Assembly: GCA_042867185.1 (NCBI GenBank) | Contig: JBHZQV010000002.1 | Location: forward strand, 124,001 to 188,000 | DNA: 64,000 bases | DNA from: Xylophilus sp042867185 | GTDB taxonomy: Bacteria > Pseudomonadota > Gammaproteobacteria > Burkholderiales > Burkholderiaceae_C | Direction of reading: 5' to 3' | In this document: piece by piece, positions 27,258 through 36,608 of the stretch | Layout of the letters: the number at the start of each line of letters is the position of its first letter | Position numbering within the stretch: position 1 is the first letter of the stretch | The notes under the pieces: model-generated | Told to the model about the DNA's origin: nothing | Seen by the model: only the letters and a program-made list of their open reading frames with translations | Databases searched by the model: none | Position numbers and translations under genes: made by a program

Positions 27258-28103
27258 TCAATCGATCAGTGTGCCATTGTCGTAGAAGGGATAGGGCCCC
27301 TCGGTCTCGGCGCTGGAAACCAGGTGCGTCACCAGCGGCCCGGCCGCCGGCTGCGCCAGGATGCGGAACTGCGCCGGCTCCAGCACCCACTGCGAGGCGG
27401 CGTCCTCCGCCAGGTCCAGGAACACCGCGTGCGCCGGCGCCGGGGAGGTGCAGGCGATGGTGCCGCCGAAGCGCGCATCCACCGCCCGGTGCACATGGCC
27501 GGCGATGATCCGCTCGACGTTCGGATGCCGCGCCACGATCGCCTCGAAGCGGGCGGCGCCCTCCAGCAGGCCCTGCCGGTCCATGTGGCCGATCAGGGTG
27601 GCGAAGGGCGGATGGTGCAGGGCGACGACCACCGGCCGGCCGCGGCTCGCCTCCAGCGTGGCCTCCAGCCAGTCGAGCCGGGCCTCGCACAGCGTGCCGT
27701 GGCCATGGCCCGGCGTGACCGAATCGAGTGCGACCAGCCGCAGATCGCCGATGTCGGCCGTGTACTGGATGAACCGGCCGGTGCCCAGGTAGGCGTGGTC
27801 GGGGAAGCCGGCGCGCAGGTTCGCCCGGTCGTCGTGGTTGCCGGGCATCAGGTAGACCGGCATCGGCAGCGGGGCCAGCAGCTCCCGCAGGTAGGCGTAT
27901 TCGGCCGGCCGGCCGAAGTCGGTCAGGTCGCCGGTGACGACGACCGCGTCGGGCGGCTGCACCAGCCGGCCGACGGCGGCGAGGGTGGCGCGCAGGTAGG
28001 CGGCGGTGTCGATCCGGCGGTAGGCCAGCCGGCCGGGCTCGCGGATGTGCAGGTCGGTGAGCTGCACCAGGAAGGTGGTGGGGCGTGGGGTGGTGGTCGT
28101 CAT
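27258..28103 (-). CDS. calcineurin-like metallophosphodiesterase (CpdA/GpdQ type)
   Basis: A 281-aa dimetal phosphodiesterase with all family motifs: TDLHI (Asp17, His19), VTGDLTD, MPGNHDD, VALHHPP and the final AGHVH. Relatives hydrolyse cAMP or glycerophosphodiesters in the cytosol. The gene overlaps the ABC ATPase gene by four bases (ATGA), so its substrate is probably what the importer brings in. A phosphodiester fits better than cAMP signalling in this setting, but that is inference. Confidence 0.9.
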   Translation of the reverse strand: MTTTTPRPTTFLVQLTDLHIREPGRLAYRRIDTAAYLRATLAAVGRLVQPPDAVVVTGDLTDFGRPAEYAYLRELLAPLPMPVYLMPGNHDDRANLRAGFPDHAYLGTGRFIQYTADIGDLRLVALDSVTPGHGHGTLCEARLDWLEATLEASRGRPVVVALHHPPFATLIGHMDRQGLLEGAARFEAIVARHPNVERIIAGHVHRAVDARFGGTIACTSPAPAHAVFLDLAEDAASQWVLEPAQFRILAQPAAGPLVTHLVSSAETEGPYPFYDNGTLID

Positions 28104-29233
28104 GCGGTTGCGGCGGCGTGTACGGAGGAGGGTGCATCGGCCGGGCCCGGCATCAGCCGGCCGGGCGCGATCTGGATGCCGACCGCGTCGCCCGGCTGCC
28201 AGGGGCTGTCGCGGTCGACGTCGGCGAGCAGCAGGGCGGGCTGGTCGGCCAGGGCCAGCCGCAGTTGTACCCGCTCTCCCAGGAAAGTGCGGCGCGCCAC
28301 GGTGGCCTGGGCGGCGCTGCCCTGCGGCGCGACGATGCGCACGTCCTCCGGCCGCACCAGCAGCGTGGCGTGGCCGGCCAGGCCCTCGGGGCAGGCCAGC
28401 GTGGTGCCGCCCAGCAGCACCGTGTTCTGCGCCCGCTGGGCCGGGCCCCGTGCGAGCCGGTTCACCCGGCCCAGGAATTCGGCGACGAAGGAATGCAGCG
28501 GCGCACGGTAGAGCGCCTCGCCGTTGCCGATCTGCACGATGCGGCCGGCCTGCATCACCGCCAGCCGGTCGGCGATGGCCAGCGCCTCCTGCTGGTCGTG
28601 GGTCACGTGGATCGCGGTGATGCCCAGGCGGCGCAGCAGGTCGGCCAGCTCGTCGCGCAGCGATTCCTTCAGCTTGGCGTCGAGCGCGGTCAGCGGCTCG
28701 TCGAGCAGCAGCACCCGGGGCCGCACCGCCACCGCGCGGGCCAGGGCCACCCGCTGGCGCTGGCCGCCCGAGAGTTCGGCCGGGCGCTTCTTCTCCAGCC
28801 CGCCGAGCCGCACCAGGTCGACCAGCTCGCCCACCGCCCGGCGGCGCTCGGCCTCGGCCACGCCGCGGATCTTCAGGCCGTAGCCGATGTTGGCCTCGAC
28901 CGTCATCTGCGGGAACAGCGCGTAGTGCTGGAACACCATGCCCACGCCGCGCTGCTCGATCGGCAGCCGGGTGACGTCCTGGGTGCCGAAGGCGATCCGG
29001 CCGCCGGCATCGGGCCGCTCCAGCCCGGCGACCATGCGCAGCAGCGTCGTCTTGCCGCAGCCCGAGGGGCCGAGCAGCGCCAGCACCTCGCCGGGCTCCA
29101 CCCGCAGGGTGGTGGGCTGCAGGCCGCGGGTGCCGTCGGGGTAGGTCTTGGCGCAGTCGGTCACCTGCACGCCGGTGCGGGCACGGGCGAAGGCCGAGGC
29201 GGCGGCGGAGGGCGTGGCGGTATCAGTTTCCAT
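28100..29233 (-). CDS. ABC importer ATP-binding subunit (PotA/FbpC type)
   Basis: A 377-aa ATPase: Walker A GPSGCGKT (about 55-62), signature LSGGQRQRVALARA, Walker B VLLLDEPLTALD, switch His in HVTHDQ. A C-terminal TOBE-like domain begins around residue 270. It overlaps the preceding permease gene by 11 bases and the phosphodiesterase by 4. It energises import through the two adjacent permeases. Confidence 0.93.
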   Translation of the reverse strand: METDTATPSAAASAFARARTGVQVTDCAKTYPDGTRGLQPTTLRVEPGEVLALLGPSGCGKTTLLRMVAGLERPDAGGRIAFGTQDVTRLPIEQRGVGMVFQHYALFPQMTVEANIGYGLKIRGVAEAERRRAVGELVDLVRLGGLEKKRPAELSGGQRQRVALARAVAVRPRVLLLDEPLTALDAKLKESLRDELADLLRRLGITAIHVTHDQQEALAIADRLAVMQAGRIVQIGNGEALYRAPLHSFVAEFLGRVNRLARGPAQRAQNTVLLGGTTLACPEGLAGHATLLVRPEDVRIVAPQGSAAQATVARRTFLGERVQLRLALADQPALLLADVDRDSPWQPGDAVGIQIAPGRLMPGPADAPSSVHAAATA

Positions 29234-30026
29234 GGCGGCGTTGCAGCAGGTTGGCCAGGTGCTGGAGCGCCCAGAGCACCGGCAGGATCACGATGAAGAA
29301 GACCAGGGTGTAGGCCGAGCCGATCTCGATCCGGGCCGAGGCGTAGCTGTCGGCCAGGCCCACCGGCAGGGTGCGGGTGAGCGGCGTGTGCAGCATCCAG
29401 GTCAGGTTGAATTCGCCGACCGACAGGGTGAAGACCATCAGGCAGCCGGCCGCGATCGCGGGCAGCACCGCCGGCACCAGCACGCCCGCCAAGCACTGCC
29501 AGAAGCCGGCGCCCAGGGAGCGCGAGGCCTCTTCCAGCGCCCGCAGCTCGCGCCGCTGGAAGGCCGAGCCCACCACCCGCACCATGAAGGGCAGGGTGAA
29601 CACGATGTGGCCCACCAGGATGAAGGCGAAGCTCTGCCGGAACACCGCGATCTGCCCGTAGGCCAGGATCAGCGCCAGCGCGGTGGCCAGGCCGGGCACC
29701 GCGACCGGCAGCGTCAGCAGTTCCTCGAACACACCGGCCCAGCGCGAGCGGCTGCGGGCCAGCGCATAGGCGCAGGGCACGCCCAGCAGCAGCGTCGCCG
29801 CCACGGTGCCGACGGCGATCGCCAAAGACCAGCCGATGGTGCCGCCGTAGCCGTCGAGCACCTCGGCCAGCCAGCGCAGGGTGAAGCCGCTGGCGATGCC
29901 CCGGCTGTAGTTGTTCACCAGCCCCGCGACGACCGACAGGGCCATCGGCGCCAGCATGAAGACGGCCACCGCGAGGGTGGTGGCGAGCAGGAAAGGGGAG
30001 GCGGTGCGGGAGACGCGCATGGTCAT
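29223..30026 (-). CDS. ABC importer permease subunit (second)
   Basis: A 267-aa permease with six helices and the coupling (EAA) loop at EEASRSLGAGFWQCLAGVLVPAV. ATG 30026 (MTMRVSRTAS) is preferred over a longer frame to 30077. It resembles the PhnV/PotC-like half of 2-aminoethylphosphonate- or iron-type systems. Confidence 0.87.
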   Translation of the reverse strand: MTMRVSRTASPFLLATTLAVAVFMLAPMALSVVAGLVNNYSRGIASGFTLRWLAEVLDGYGGTIGWSLAIAVGTVAATLLLGVPCAYALARSRSRWAGVFEELLTLPVAVPGLATALALILAYGQIAVFRQSFAFILVGHIVFTLPFMVRVVGSAFQRRELRALEEASRSLGAGFWQCLAGVLVPAVLPAIAAGCLMVFTLSVGEFNLTWMLHTPLTRTLPVGLADSYASARIEIGSAYTLVFFIVILPVLWALQHLANLLQRRHGN

Positions 30027-30060
30027 CGGGCCTGTGGAAACGAAGGGGACGGTGCGCGGG

Positions 30061-30876
30061 TCACAGCGGCGCCGCACCCAGCCGCCGGGCCACGAACAGC
30101 ACCAGCCAGGTCACCAGGCCGAGCGCGATCGACAGCGACGCGGCCAGCGCGAAGTTGGCGTAGTTGGTGAACTCGTCGTAGATGGTGATCGGCAGCACCT
30201 CGAACTTGCTGGCCAGGGTGAAGGCGGTACCGAAGGCGCCCATGGCGGTGGCGAAAAGGATCGCGCCGCAGGCCAGCGTGGTGGGCGCCAGCTCGGGGAT
30301 CCACACGTCGCGCAGCACCCGCAGCCGCGAGGCGCCGAGCGAGCGGGCGGCTTCCTCCAGCGCCAGGTCCATCGCCTCGGCGGCGGCGGTGTAGGTGGCG
30401 ATGGCGCGCGGCAGCGAGAAATACAGGTAGGCCAGGAACAGCCCCAGCAGCCCGTATGCGAAGGTGATCCGGCCCCAGCCCGCCGCATCGGCCAGGCTGG
30501 CGACCACCCCCTGGCGGCCGCCCAGCAGGATCACGAAGAAGCCGACGATCACGCCCGGGAACGACAGCGGCAGCGTCATCAGGGCCAGCAGCACCTGCCG
30601 GCCGGGGAAGCGCCGGCGCGCCAGGTACACGCCCACCGCGCCGCCCAGCAGCAGCGTGGCGAGCGTCACCGCGATCGACAGCACCACCGTGTCGAGCAGG
30701 CTGGCGAGGTAGCGCGGATGGGTCAGCACCGCGAAGTAGCCCTGCCAGCCCTGCCGTGCGGGCAGGCCCACCAGCAGCGCCACCGGCAGCAGCCAGAAGG
30801 CGGCGAAGAAGATCGCCGCCGGGGCCAGGCAGGCGAGCAGCAGCGGGCGCGATGCGGTGGCGCTGGAAGAGGTCAT
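30061..30876 (-). CDS. ABC importer permease subunit (first)
   Basis: A 271-aa permease with six helices and an EAA loop at EEAARSLGASRLRVLRDVWIPEL. ATG 30876 (MTSSSATASR) is 25 bases after the binding-protein gene. It should pair with the second permease as a heterodimer. Confidence 0.88.
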   Translation of the reverse strand: MTSSSATASRPLLLACLAPAAIFFAAFWLLPVALLVGLPARQGWQGYFAVLTHPRYLASLLDTVVLSIAVTLATLLLGGAVGVYLARRRFPGRQVLLALMTLPLSFPGVIVGFFVILLGGRQGVVASLADAAGWGRITFAYGLLGLFLAYLYFSLPRAIATYTAAAEAMDLALEEAARSLGASRLRVLRDVWIPELAPTTLACGAILFATAMGAFGTAFTLASKFEVLPITIYDEFTNYANFALAASLSIALGLVTWLVLFVARRLGAAPL

Positions 30877-30901
30877 GGCGGGCGGTGCAGGCGGCGGGAG
30901 G

Positions 30902-31912
30902 TCAGCGGACTGCCTGGAGGTACTGCTCCGAGAACGCCTTCTGCACCGTGGCCATCTGGCCGTAGTCGACCGTCTTGGCACGGGCGTAGTCGGCGGCGGG
31001 CAGGAACTGCGCGGCCACGTCGGCCGGCATCGCGTCGGCGCGCACCGGGCGCAGGTAGGCGCGGGCCCAGATGGCCTGGCCTTCTTCCGACAGCACGAAG
31101 TCGAGCGCCTTCCTGGCGTCGGCCGCATGCGGTGCCTTGGCGACCATGCCCATCACGTAGGGCACCACCAGCGTGCCTTCGGCGGGGATCACGAAGGCGA
31201 CGTTGGCCTTGTCCTTGTACTTGGCGCGGTAGGCGTTGAAGTCGTAGTCGAGCAGGATCGCGATCTCGCCCGACAGCACCCGGCCGTAGGCGGTCTGCTT
31301 CGGCACGATAGGCTCGTTCCGCTGCAGCGCCTTGAAGTACTCCAGCCCCGGGCCGAAGTTCTCCAGCGTGCCGCCGCGGGCCTGGTTCACCGCCACCGCG
31401 CCCACGTAGCCGACGAAGGCCGACGACGGGTCGAGGTAACCGACCAGGCCCTTGTACTCGGGCTTGAGCAGGTCGGCCCACGACTTCGGCACCGGCTTGC
31501 CCTTGAGCGCATCGACGTTGACCATGAAGCCGAGGGTGCCCGAGTGGATCGAGAACCAATGGCCCTGCGGGTCCTTCAGGCCGTCGGGGATCGCGTCGAA
31601 ACCGGCCGGCTTGTAGGGGGCGATCAGGCCGTCCTTCTGCGCCTGGATCGCGAAGGTCACCCCGAGGTAGGTCATGTCGGCCACCGGGCTGGCCTTCTCG
31701 GCCGTGAGCTGGGCGAGCGACTGGCCCGAGTTCTTGTTGTCGGGCGGCACGGTCACGCCGGTCTTGGCCTTGATCGCCTTGATCTGGGTGCCCCAGTCGG
31801 CCCATTCGGTCGGGCAGTTGTAGCAGATGGCCGTCTGGGCCATGGCGGAGCCGCCGGCGAGGCCGAGGGCGAGCAGGCCGAGACGGGCCCAGTGGGTGAG
31901 AGCGTGGCGCAT
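30902..31912 (-). CDS. periplasmic binding protein of the ABC importer
   Basis: A 336-aa secreted protein: signal peptide with cleavage after AMA (residue 25), then a family-1 extracellular solute-binding fold like AfuA/PotD/PhnS. The mature start AICYNCPTEWADWG contains two Cys that could form a disulfide. The fold alone does not give the ligand. Linkage to a phosphodiesterase suggests a phosphate ester such as a glycerophosphodiester. Confidence 0.88.
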   Translation of the reverse strand: MRHALTHWARLGLLALGLAGGSAMAQTAICYNCPTEWADWGTQIKAIKAKTGVTVPPDNKNSGQSLAQLTAEKASPVADMTYLGVTFAIQAQKDGLIAPYKPAGFDAIPDGLKDPQGHWFSIHSGTLGFMVNVDALKGKPVPKSWADLLKPEYKGLVGYLDPSSAFVGYVGAVAVNQARGGTLENFGPGLEYFKALQRNEPIVPKQTAYGRVLSGEIAILLDYDFNAYRAKYKDKANVAFVIPAEGTLVVPYVMGMVAKAPHAADARKALDFVLSEEGQAIWARAYLRPVRADAMPADVAAQFLPAADYARAKTVDYGQMATVQKAFSEQYLQAVR

Positions 31913-31985
31913 GGAGGAAACCTTGTGCGTTGGGGTTGGAGAACGGAGAGCGAGGGGGAGATGCGACGAATGAGGGGGCGGCGCG

Positions 31986-33005
31986 TCAGGCCGCGGCCAG
32001 CGCCGGCGCGACGGCGGGCGACGCGGTCGATTCGCCGTCGCGGAACCGGTGGGTCAGCAAGGCGCTGTCGGCGGCGGCGGGACGTGCGTCGCGCGCCAGT
32101 GCCGCCACCAGGATCTCGACGCCGCGGCGGCCGATCTCGCGGTGCGGCTGCACCACGGTCGAGAGGACCGGGGTGAGTTCTTCGCCCAGGGCGATGCCGT
32201 CGAAGCCGACCACGCTCAGCTGCTCCGGCACCCGCAGGCCCAGCAGGTGGGCGGCGCGCAGGCAGCGGATCGCGAGCAGGTCGTTGGAGCAGAACAGCGC
32301 GGTCGGCCGGTCGGCCGGGCCCAGCAGCGCCGCCACCGGGCCGGCCGCGCTGGCGACGAAGGGCACCTCGACCAAGCGCGCCCGGCTGCCGGGCACCGCG
32401 GCCATGCCGTGTCGGAAGCCGTCGTAGCGCTGCTGCGCACGGTCGGAGGCGCCCAGCGGGCCGCTCACCATCGCGATGTCGCGGTGGCCCTGGCGCGCCA
32501 GGCGCTCCACCACCGCGGCGACGGCCGCCTCGCTGTCGACCGACACGCAGGGGTGCGCCGCATGCCGGTTGTAGAGCAGCACGTAGGGCACGCCGGCGCC
32601 CTGCAGCCGCTCCAGCACCGCGGAGCGCGCCGGATCGGCCACCACCAGCAGCATGCCGGCGGCGTCTCCGGCCAGCAGCTCATTGGCGGCCTGCTGCTCG
32701 TGGGCGAGTTCGTAGTCGGTCGTGACCGGCAGGATCGCGTAGCCCGCCGCACGCGCCGCCTGGGCGATGCCGTCGAGGCATTCGGCGAAGACCGGGTTGT
32801 GCAGCGTCGGCAGCACCACGCCCAGCACCCGGCTGCGCTGGGTACGCAGGGTGCGGGCGCTGGCGTTGGGCAGGTAGCCGAGCGACTGTGCGGCGGCGAG
32901 CACCCGGTCGCGGGTGGCCGCAGCGACCTTGTCCGGGAAATTGAAGACCCGCGACACCGTGGCGACGGAGACGCGGGCGTGCTGGGCGACGTGCTGGATG
33001 CTCAT
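31986..33005 (-). CDS. LacI-family transcriptional repressor
   Basis: A 339-aa repressor: helix-turn-helix at residues 3-22 (IQHVAQHARVSVATVSRVFN), hinge to about 58, then a sugar-binding-protein-like effector domain. Its start codon abuts an operator-like sequence at 33007-33029. It stands 73 bases ahead of the binding-protein gene on the same strand, so it should control itself and the ABC-phosphodiesterase operon. LacI proteins mostly sense sugars or nucleosides, so a sugar or polyol phosphodiester is a reasonable guess. Confidence 0.92.
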   Translation of the reverse strand: MSIQHVAQHARVSVATVSRVFNFPDKVAAATRDRVLAAAQSLGYLPNASARTLRTQRSRVLGVVLPTLHNPVFAECLDGIAQAARAAGYAILPVTTDYELAHEQQAANELLAGDAAGMLLVVADPARSAVLERLQGAGVPYVLLYNRHAAHPCVSVDSEAAVAAVVERLARQGHRDIAMVSGPLGASDRAQQRYDGFRHGMAAVPGSRARLVEVPFVASAAGPVAALLGPADRPTALFCSNDLLAIRCLRAAHLLGLRVPEQLSVVGFDGIALGEELTPVLSTVVQPHREIGRRGVEILVAALARDARPAAADSALLTHRFRDGESTASPAVAPALAAA

Positions 33006-33006
33006 G

Positions 33007-33029
33007 TGAAAACGATGTAAACGTTTTCA
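33007..33029. promoter_or_regulatory. LacI-type operator
   Basis: TGTAAACGTTTTCA (33016-33029) matches the LacI/GalR palindrome with the central CG and one mismatch between halves. A further TGAAAACG at 33007-33014 is the exact reverse complement of CGTTTTCA (33022-33029). It ends two bases from the repressor start codon. Confidence 0.75.
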
Positions 33030-33091
33030 TTGGAGCGTCCGCCGGTGACACGGTGATGACGCCTGCGGCTATGCAGGCGCCAGGATCGGGA

Positions 33092-33610
33092 TCAGGAGGT
33101 CTTGTTGCGCCGCATCCGCAGCAGCTCGTCCAGGATCAGGCAGGCCGCGCCCAGCGAGATCGCCATGTCGGCGATGTTGAACGCCGGGAAATGCCGGCCG
33201 CCCAGGTGGAAATCCAGGAAGTCCACCACGTAGCCGTGCATCATCCGGTCGACCACGTTGCCCACCGCGCCGCCCAGGATCGAGGCCAGCGCGAACGAGA
33301 ACAGCCGCTGGCCCGCATGCGCGCGCAGCAGCCACAGGATGAAGCCGGCCGCCGCCACGCCGATGCCGGTGAACAGCCACCTTTGCCAGCCCGACGAATC
33401 GGCCAGCAGCGAGAACGCCGCGCCGGTGTTGTGGGCCCGCACGATGTTGAAGAAGCCGGCGATGGTGGTGCTGTCGCCGAGCTGGTAGCGCGCCAGGATC
33501 ATCGACTTGGTGACCTGGTCGGCCACGAAGAGCAGGGCGGCGTAGCCCAGCCAGGGCAGCATGCTGGCGATGCGGGAGCGGTTGGTGTCGAGTGCGGTGG
33601 TCGCGTTCAT
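33092..33610 (-). CDS. lspA: lipoprotein signal peptidase (signal peptidase II)
   Basis: A 172-aa inner-membrane aspartyl protease with four helices. Catalytic Asp residues sit in GNVVDRMMHGYVVDF and FNIADMAI. The DQVTKSMI and HNTGAAFS boxes are also present. It removes signal peptides from prolipoproteins. Start ATG 33610 (MNATTALD). It follows ileS by 61 bases in the standard ribF-ileS-lspA order of Proteobacteria. Confidence 0.95.
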   Translation of the reverse strand: MNATTALDTNRSRIASMLPWLGYAALLFVADQVTKSMILARYQLGDSTTIAGFFNIVRAHNTGAAFSLLADSSGWQRWLFTGIGVAAAGFILWLLRAHAGQRLFSFALASILGGAVGNVVDRMMHGYVVDFLDFHLGGRHFPAFNIADMAISLGAACLILDELLRMRRNKTS

Positions 33611-33671
33611 GGAAAAACCTTCATGCTGCGCATTGCGGTGCGAGCCCCCTTCGGAGCGGCCGGGCGGGGGC

Positions 33672-36587
33672 TCATGCATGGCTCCGGACTTCGCCGGCAC
33701 CGAAGAGGTTGCTGGTGCAGCGGCCGCAGATCGTCGGGTGGGCCGGGTCGTGGCCCACGTCGGCGCGGTAGTGCCAGCAGCGTTCGCACTTGGCATCGGA
33801 TGTGGCGCTGGCCGTGATAGCGAGCGGGCCGCCAGCTACCAATTCGATAGCAGAAGCGATGAAGACGAACTTCAGGTCGTCGCCCAGCCCCTGCAGCAGC
33901 GCCAGGTCTGCCGGCTCGGCCGCGATCCGCAGGTTGGCCTGCAGCGAAGAGCCCAGCCGGCCCGCGGCGCGCAGGGCCTCGATCTCCTTGTTGGCCAGGT
34001 CGCGGATCTCGCGCAGCCGGGTCCATGGCGCCAGCAGCGCGTCGTCGGTGCCGTCGAAGCGGGCGAAGGTTTCCAGGAAGATGGTGTCGGAGCTGCCGAC
34101 GATCTTCCAGGCTTCCTCGGCGGTGAAGCTCAGGAACGGCGCCATCCAGCGCAGCATCGCCTGGGTGATCCTCCACAGCGCGGTCTGGGCGCTGCGGCGG
34201 GCCGGCGACTTCGGCGCGGTGGTGTAGAGCCGGTCCTTCAGGATGTCGAGGTAGAAGCCGCCCAGGTCTTCCGAGCAGTAGAGCTGCAGCTTGGCGACCA
34301 CCGGGTGGAACTCGTAGACCTGGTAGTGCGCCAGGATTTCGGCCTGGAACTGCGCGGCGCGGGCCAGGGCGTAGCGGTCGATCTCCAGCAGGTCGGCATC
34401 GGCCACGCCGTCGGCCGCGATGTCGAAGTCGCTGGTGTTGGCCAGCAGGAAGCGCAGCGTGTTGCGGATGCGGCGGTAGGCATCGACCACCCGCGCCAGG
34501 ATCTTGTCGTCGCCGGCGATGTCGCCGGAGTAGTCGCTGGCGGCCACCCACAGGCGGATGATCTCGGCGCCCAGCTTGTCGGCGGTGACCTGCGGATCGA
34601 CGCCATTCTTGAGCGACTTGCTCATCTTGCGGCCCTGGCTGTCGACGGTGAAGCCGTGGGTCAGCAGGCCCTTGTACGGCGCCCGGTCGTACATCGCGCA
34701 GGCGGTGAGCAGCGAGCTGTGGAACCAGCCGCGGTGCTGGTCGTGGCCTTCCAGGTACAGGTCGGCCTCGGTGCCGTGGGTGTGGTGGCCCTCGTCGCGC
34801 CCGCCGCCCTGGGCGATGCTGTCGTCGAAGTGGGAGCCGCGCAGCACGTGGAAGTGGGTGGTGCCCGAGTCGAACCACACGTCGAGGATGTCGTTGCCCT
34901 TGGTGTAGTGGGCCGCGTCCTCGGCGCCCAGGATGTCTTCGGCGGTGGCCTTGCTCCAGGCTTCGACGCCGCCGGCCTCGACCATCTCGGCCGCACGGTC
35001 CATCAGTTCCATCGTGCGCGGATGCAGTTCGCCGGTGGCGTTGTGCAAGAAGAAGGGCAGCGGCACGCCCCAGTTGCGCTGGCGCGAGATGCACCAGTCG
35101 GGGCGGCCGGCGATCATGTCGCGCAGCCGTGCCTGGCCGTTCTCGGGGAAGAAGCCGGTCTGCTCGATCGCGTCGAGCGCCAGCTGGCGCAGCGTCTTGC
35201 CGGCCTTGTCCTTGGTGAAGACGCCTTCGCCCTCGTCCATCCGCACGAACCACTGGGCCGCGGCGCGGTAGATCACCGGCGTCTTGTGGCGCCAGCAGTG
35301 CGGGTAGCTGTGGACGATCTCGGTGGTGGCGAAGAGGCGGCCCGCGTCGCGCAGCGCCTCGACGATCGCCGGCGCGGCCTTCCAGATGAACTGGCCGCCG
35401 AAGAGCGGCAGCTCGTCCACGTAGACGCCGTGGGCCTGCACCGGGTTCAGGATGTCGTCGGTGGTGAAGCCGTTGGCGACGCAGGAGTTGAAGTCGTCCA
35501 CGCCGTAGGCGGGCGACGAGTGCACGATGCCGGTGCCGTCGTCGGCGGTGGCGTAGTCGGCCAGGAAGACCGGCGACAGGCGGCGGTAGCTGTAGGCACC
35601 GGTGCCGGGGTCGGCCACGTCGTGCAGCGGGTGCTTGAACTTCAACAGCGCCAGCTTCTCGCCCGGCACGGTGGCCAGCACCGTGCCTGCGAGCTGGTAG
35701 CGCGCCAGCGCCTTCTCGACCAGGGCCGCGGCCAGCACCAGCAGGCCGCGCGTCGTGTCGACCAGCGCGTAGTCCAGCGCCGGGTTGAGGTTGAGCGCCT
35801 GGTTGGCCGGGATGGTCCAGGCGGTGGTGGTCCAGATGACGGCGAAGGCGGGCTTGCCCAACGCGGCCAGGCCGAAGGCGGCGGCCAGCTTCTCGGGCTC
35901 GGCCGATTCGAAGGCCACGTCGATCGTCTGCGACTTCTTGTCGGCGTATTCGATCTCGAACTCGGCGAGCGACGAGCGGCAGTCGAAGCACCAGTACACC
36001 GGCTTCAGGCCGCGGTAGACGAAGCCGCGCTCCATGATGCGTTTGAGTGCCCGGATTTCGTCGGCCTCGTTGCCGGGGTTCATCGTCAGGTACGGGTCTT
36101 CCCAGTCGCCCAGCACGCCCAGGCGCTTGAAGTCTTTCTTCTGCAGGCCGATCTGCTCGGTGGCGTAGGCGCGGCTCTTGGCCTGCACCTCGTCGCGGCT
36201 CAGGTTGCGGCCGTGGAGCTTCTCGATCTGGTTCTCGATCGGCAGGCCGTGGCAGTCCCAGCCGGGCACGTAGAGCGCGTCCATGCCTTCGAGCTGCCGC
36301 GCCTTGACGATCATGTCCTTCAGGATCTTGTTGACCGCGTGGCCCATGTGGATCTGGCCGTTGGCATAGGGCGGGCCGTCGTGCAGCACGAACTTGGGCG
36401 CGCCGCAGCGGGCCTCGCGCAGGCGCTTGTAGATGCCCTGGTCTTCCCAGTCCTGCACCCAGCCGGGCTCGCGCTTGGGCAGGTCGCCGCGCATCGGGAA
36501 CGGCGTGTCGGGCAGGTTCAGGGTGGCGCGGTAGTCGGTCGCGGCCGGGGCGGCAGCGGCGGCGGAAGCATCGTGGGCGTCGGACAT
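33672..36587 (-). CDS. ileS: isoleucyl-tRNA synthetase
   Basis: A 971-aa class I synthetase. The HIGH motif appears as HMGH (in YANGQIHMGHAVNK, about residue 65) and KMSKS near residue 654. The zinc-binding end has CERCWHYR and CGRC. It charges tRNA-Ile and edits valine. A linker just before the zinc site reads AIELVAGGPLAITA and is encoded by two copies of the dispersed GATAGC motif (33816-33851). Confidence 0.97.
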   Translation of the reverse strand: MSDAHDASAAAAAPAATDYRATLNLPDTPFPMRGDLPKREPGWVQDWEDQGIYKRLREARCGAPKFVLHDGPPYANGQIHMGHAVNKILKDMIVKARQLEGMDALYVPGWDCHGLPIENQIEKLHGRNLSRDEVQAKSRAYATEQIGLQKKDFKRLGVLGDWEDPYLTMNPGNEADEIRALKRIMERGFVYRGLKPVYWCFDCRSSLAEFEIEYADKKSQTIDVAFESAEPEKLAAAFGLAALGKPAFAVIWTTTAWTIPANQALNLNPALDYALVDTTRGLLVLAAALVEKALARYQLAGTVLATVPGEKLALLKFKHPLHDVADPGTGAYSYRRLSPVFLADYATADDGTGIVHSSPAYGVDDFNSCVANGFTTDDILNPVQAHGVYVDELPLFGGQFIWKAAPAIVEALRDAGRLFATTEIVHSYPHCWRHKTPVIYRAAAQWFVRMDEGEGVFTKDKAGKTLRQLALDAIEQTGFFPENGQARLRDMIAGRPDWCISRQRNWGVPLPFFLHNATGELHPRTMELMDRAAEMVEAGGVEAWSKATAEDILGAEDAAHYTKGNDILDVWFDSGTTHFHVLRGSHFDDSIAQGGGRDEGHHTHGTEADLYLEGHDQHRGWFHSSLLTACAMYDRAPYKGLLTHGFTVDSQGRKMSKSLKNGVDPQVTADKLGAEIIRLWVAASDYSGDIAGDDKILARVVDAYRRIRNTLRFLLANTSDFDIAADGVADADLLEIDRYALARAAQFQAEILAHYQVYEFHPVVAKLQLYCSEDLGGFYLDILKDRLYTTAPKSPARRSAQTALWRITQAMLRWMAPFLSFTAEEAWKIVGSSDTIFLETFARFDGTDDALLAPWTRLREIRDLANKEIEALRAAGRLGSSLQANLRIAAEPADLALLQGLGDDLKFVFIASAIELVAGGPLAITASATSDAKCERCWHYRADVGHDPAHPTICGRCTSNLFGAGEVRSHA
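33816..33851. repeat. dispersed GATAGC motif pair inside ileS
   Basis: GATAGC at 33816-33821 and 33846-33851 with AGCTACC (33834-33840) between them. It is read through in frame as a short variable linker of IleRS. Confidence 0.5.
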
Positions 36588-36608
36588 GGGGAAACTTCGT
36601 CGAAGGGG

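Noticed and set aside
24299..27508. 1069-codon frame over the BASS and Na/Pi genes
   Set aside because: Shadow of two real convergent genes, with His/Gln/Ala-rich low-complexity sequence.
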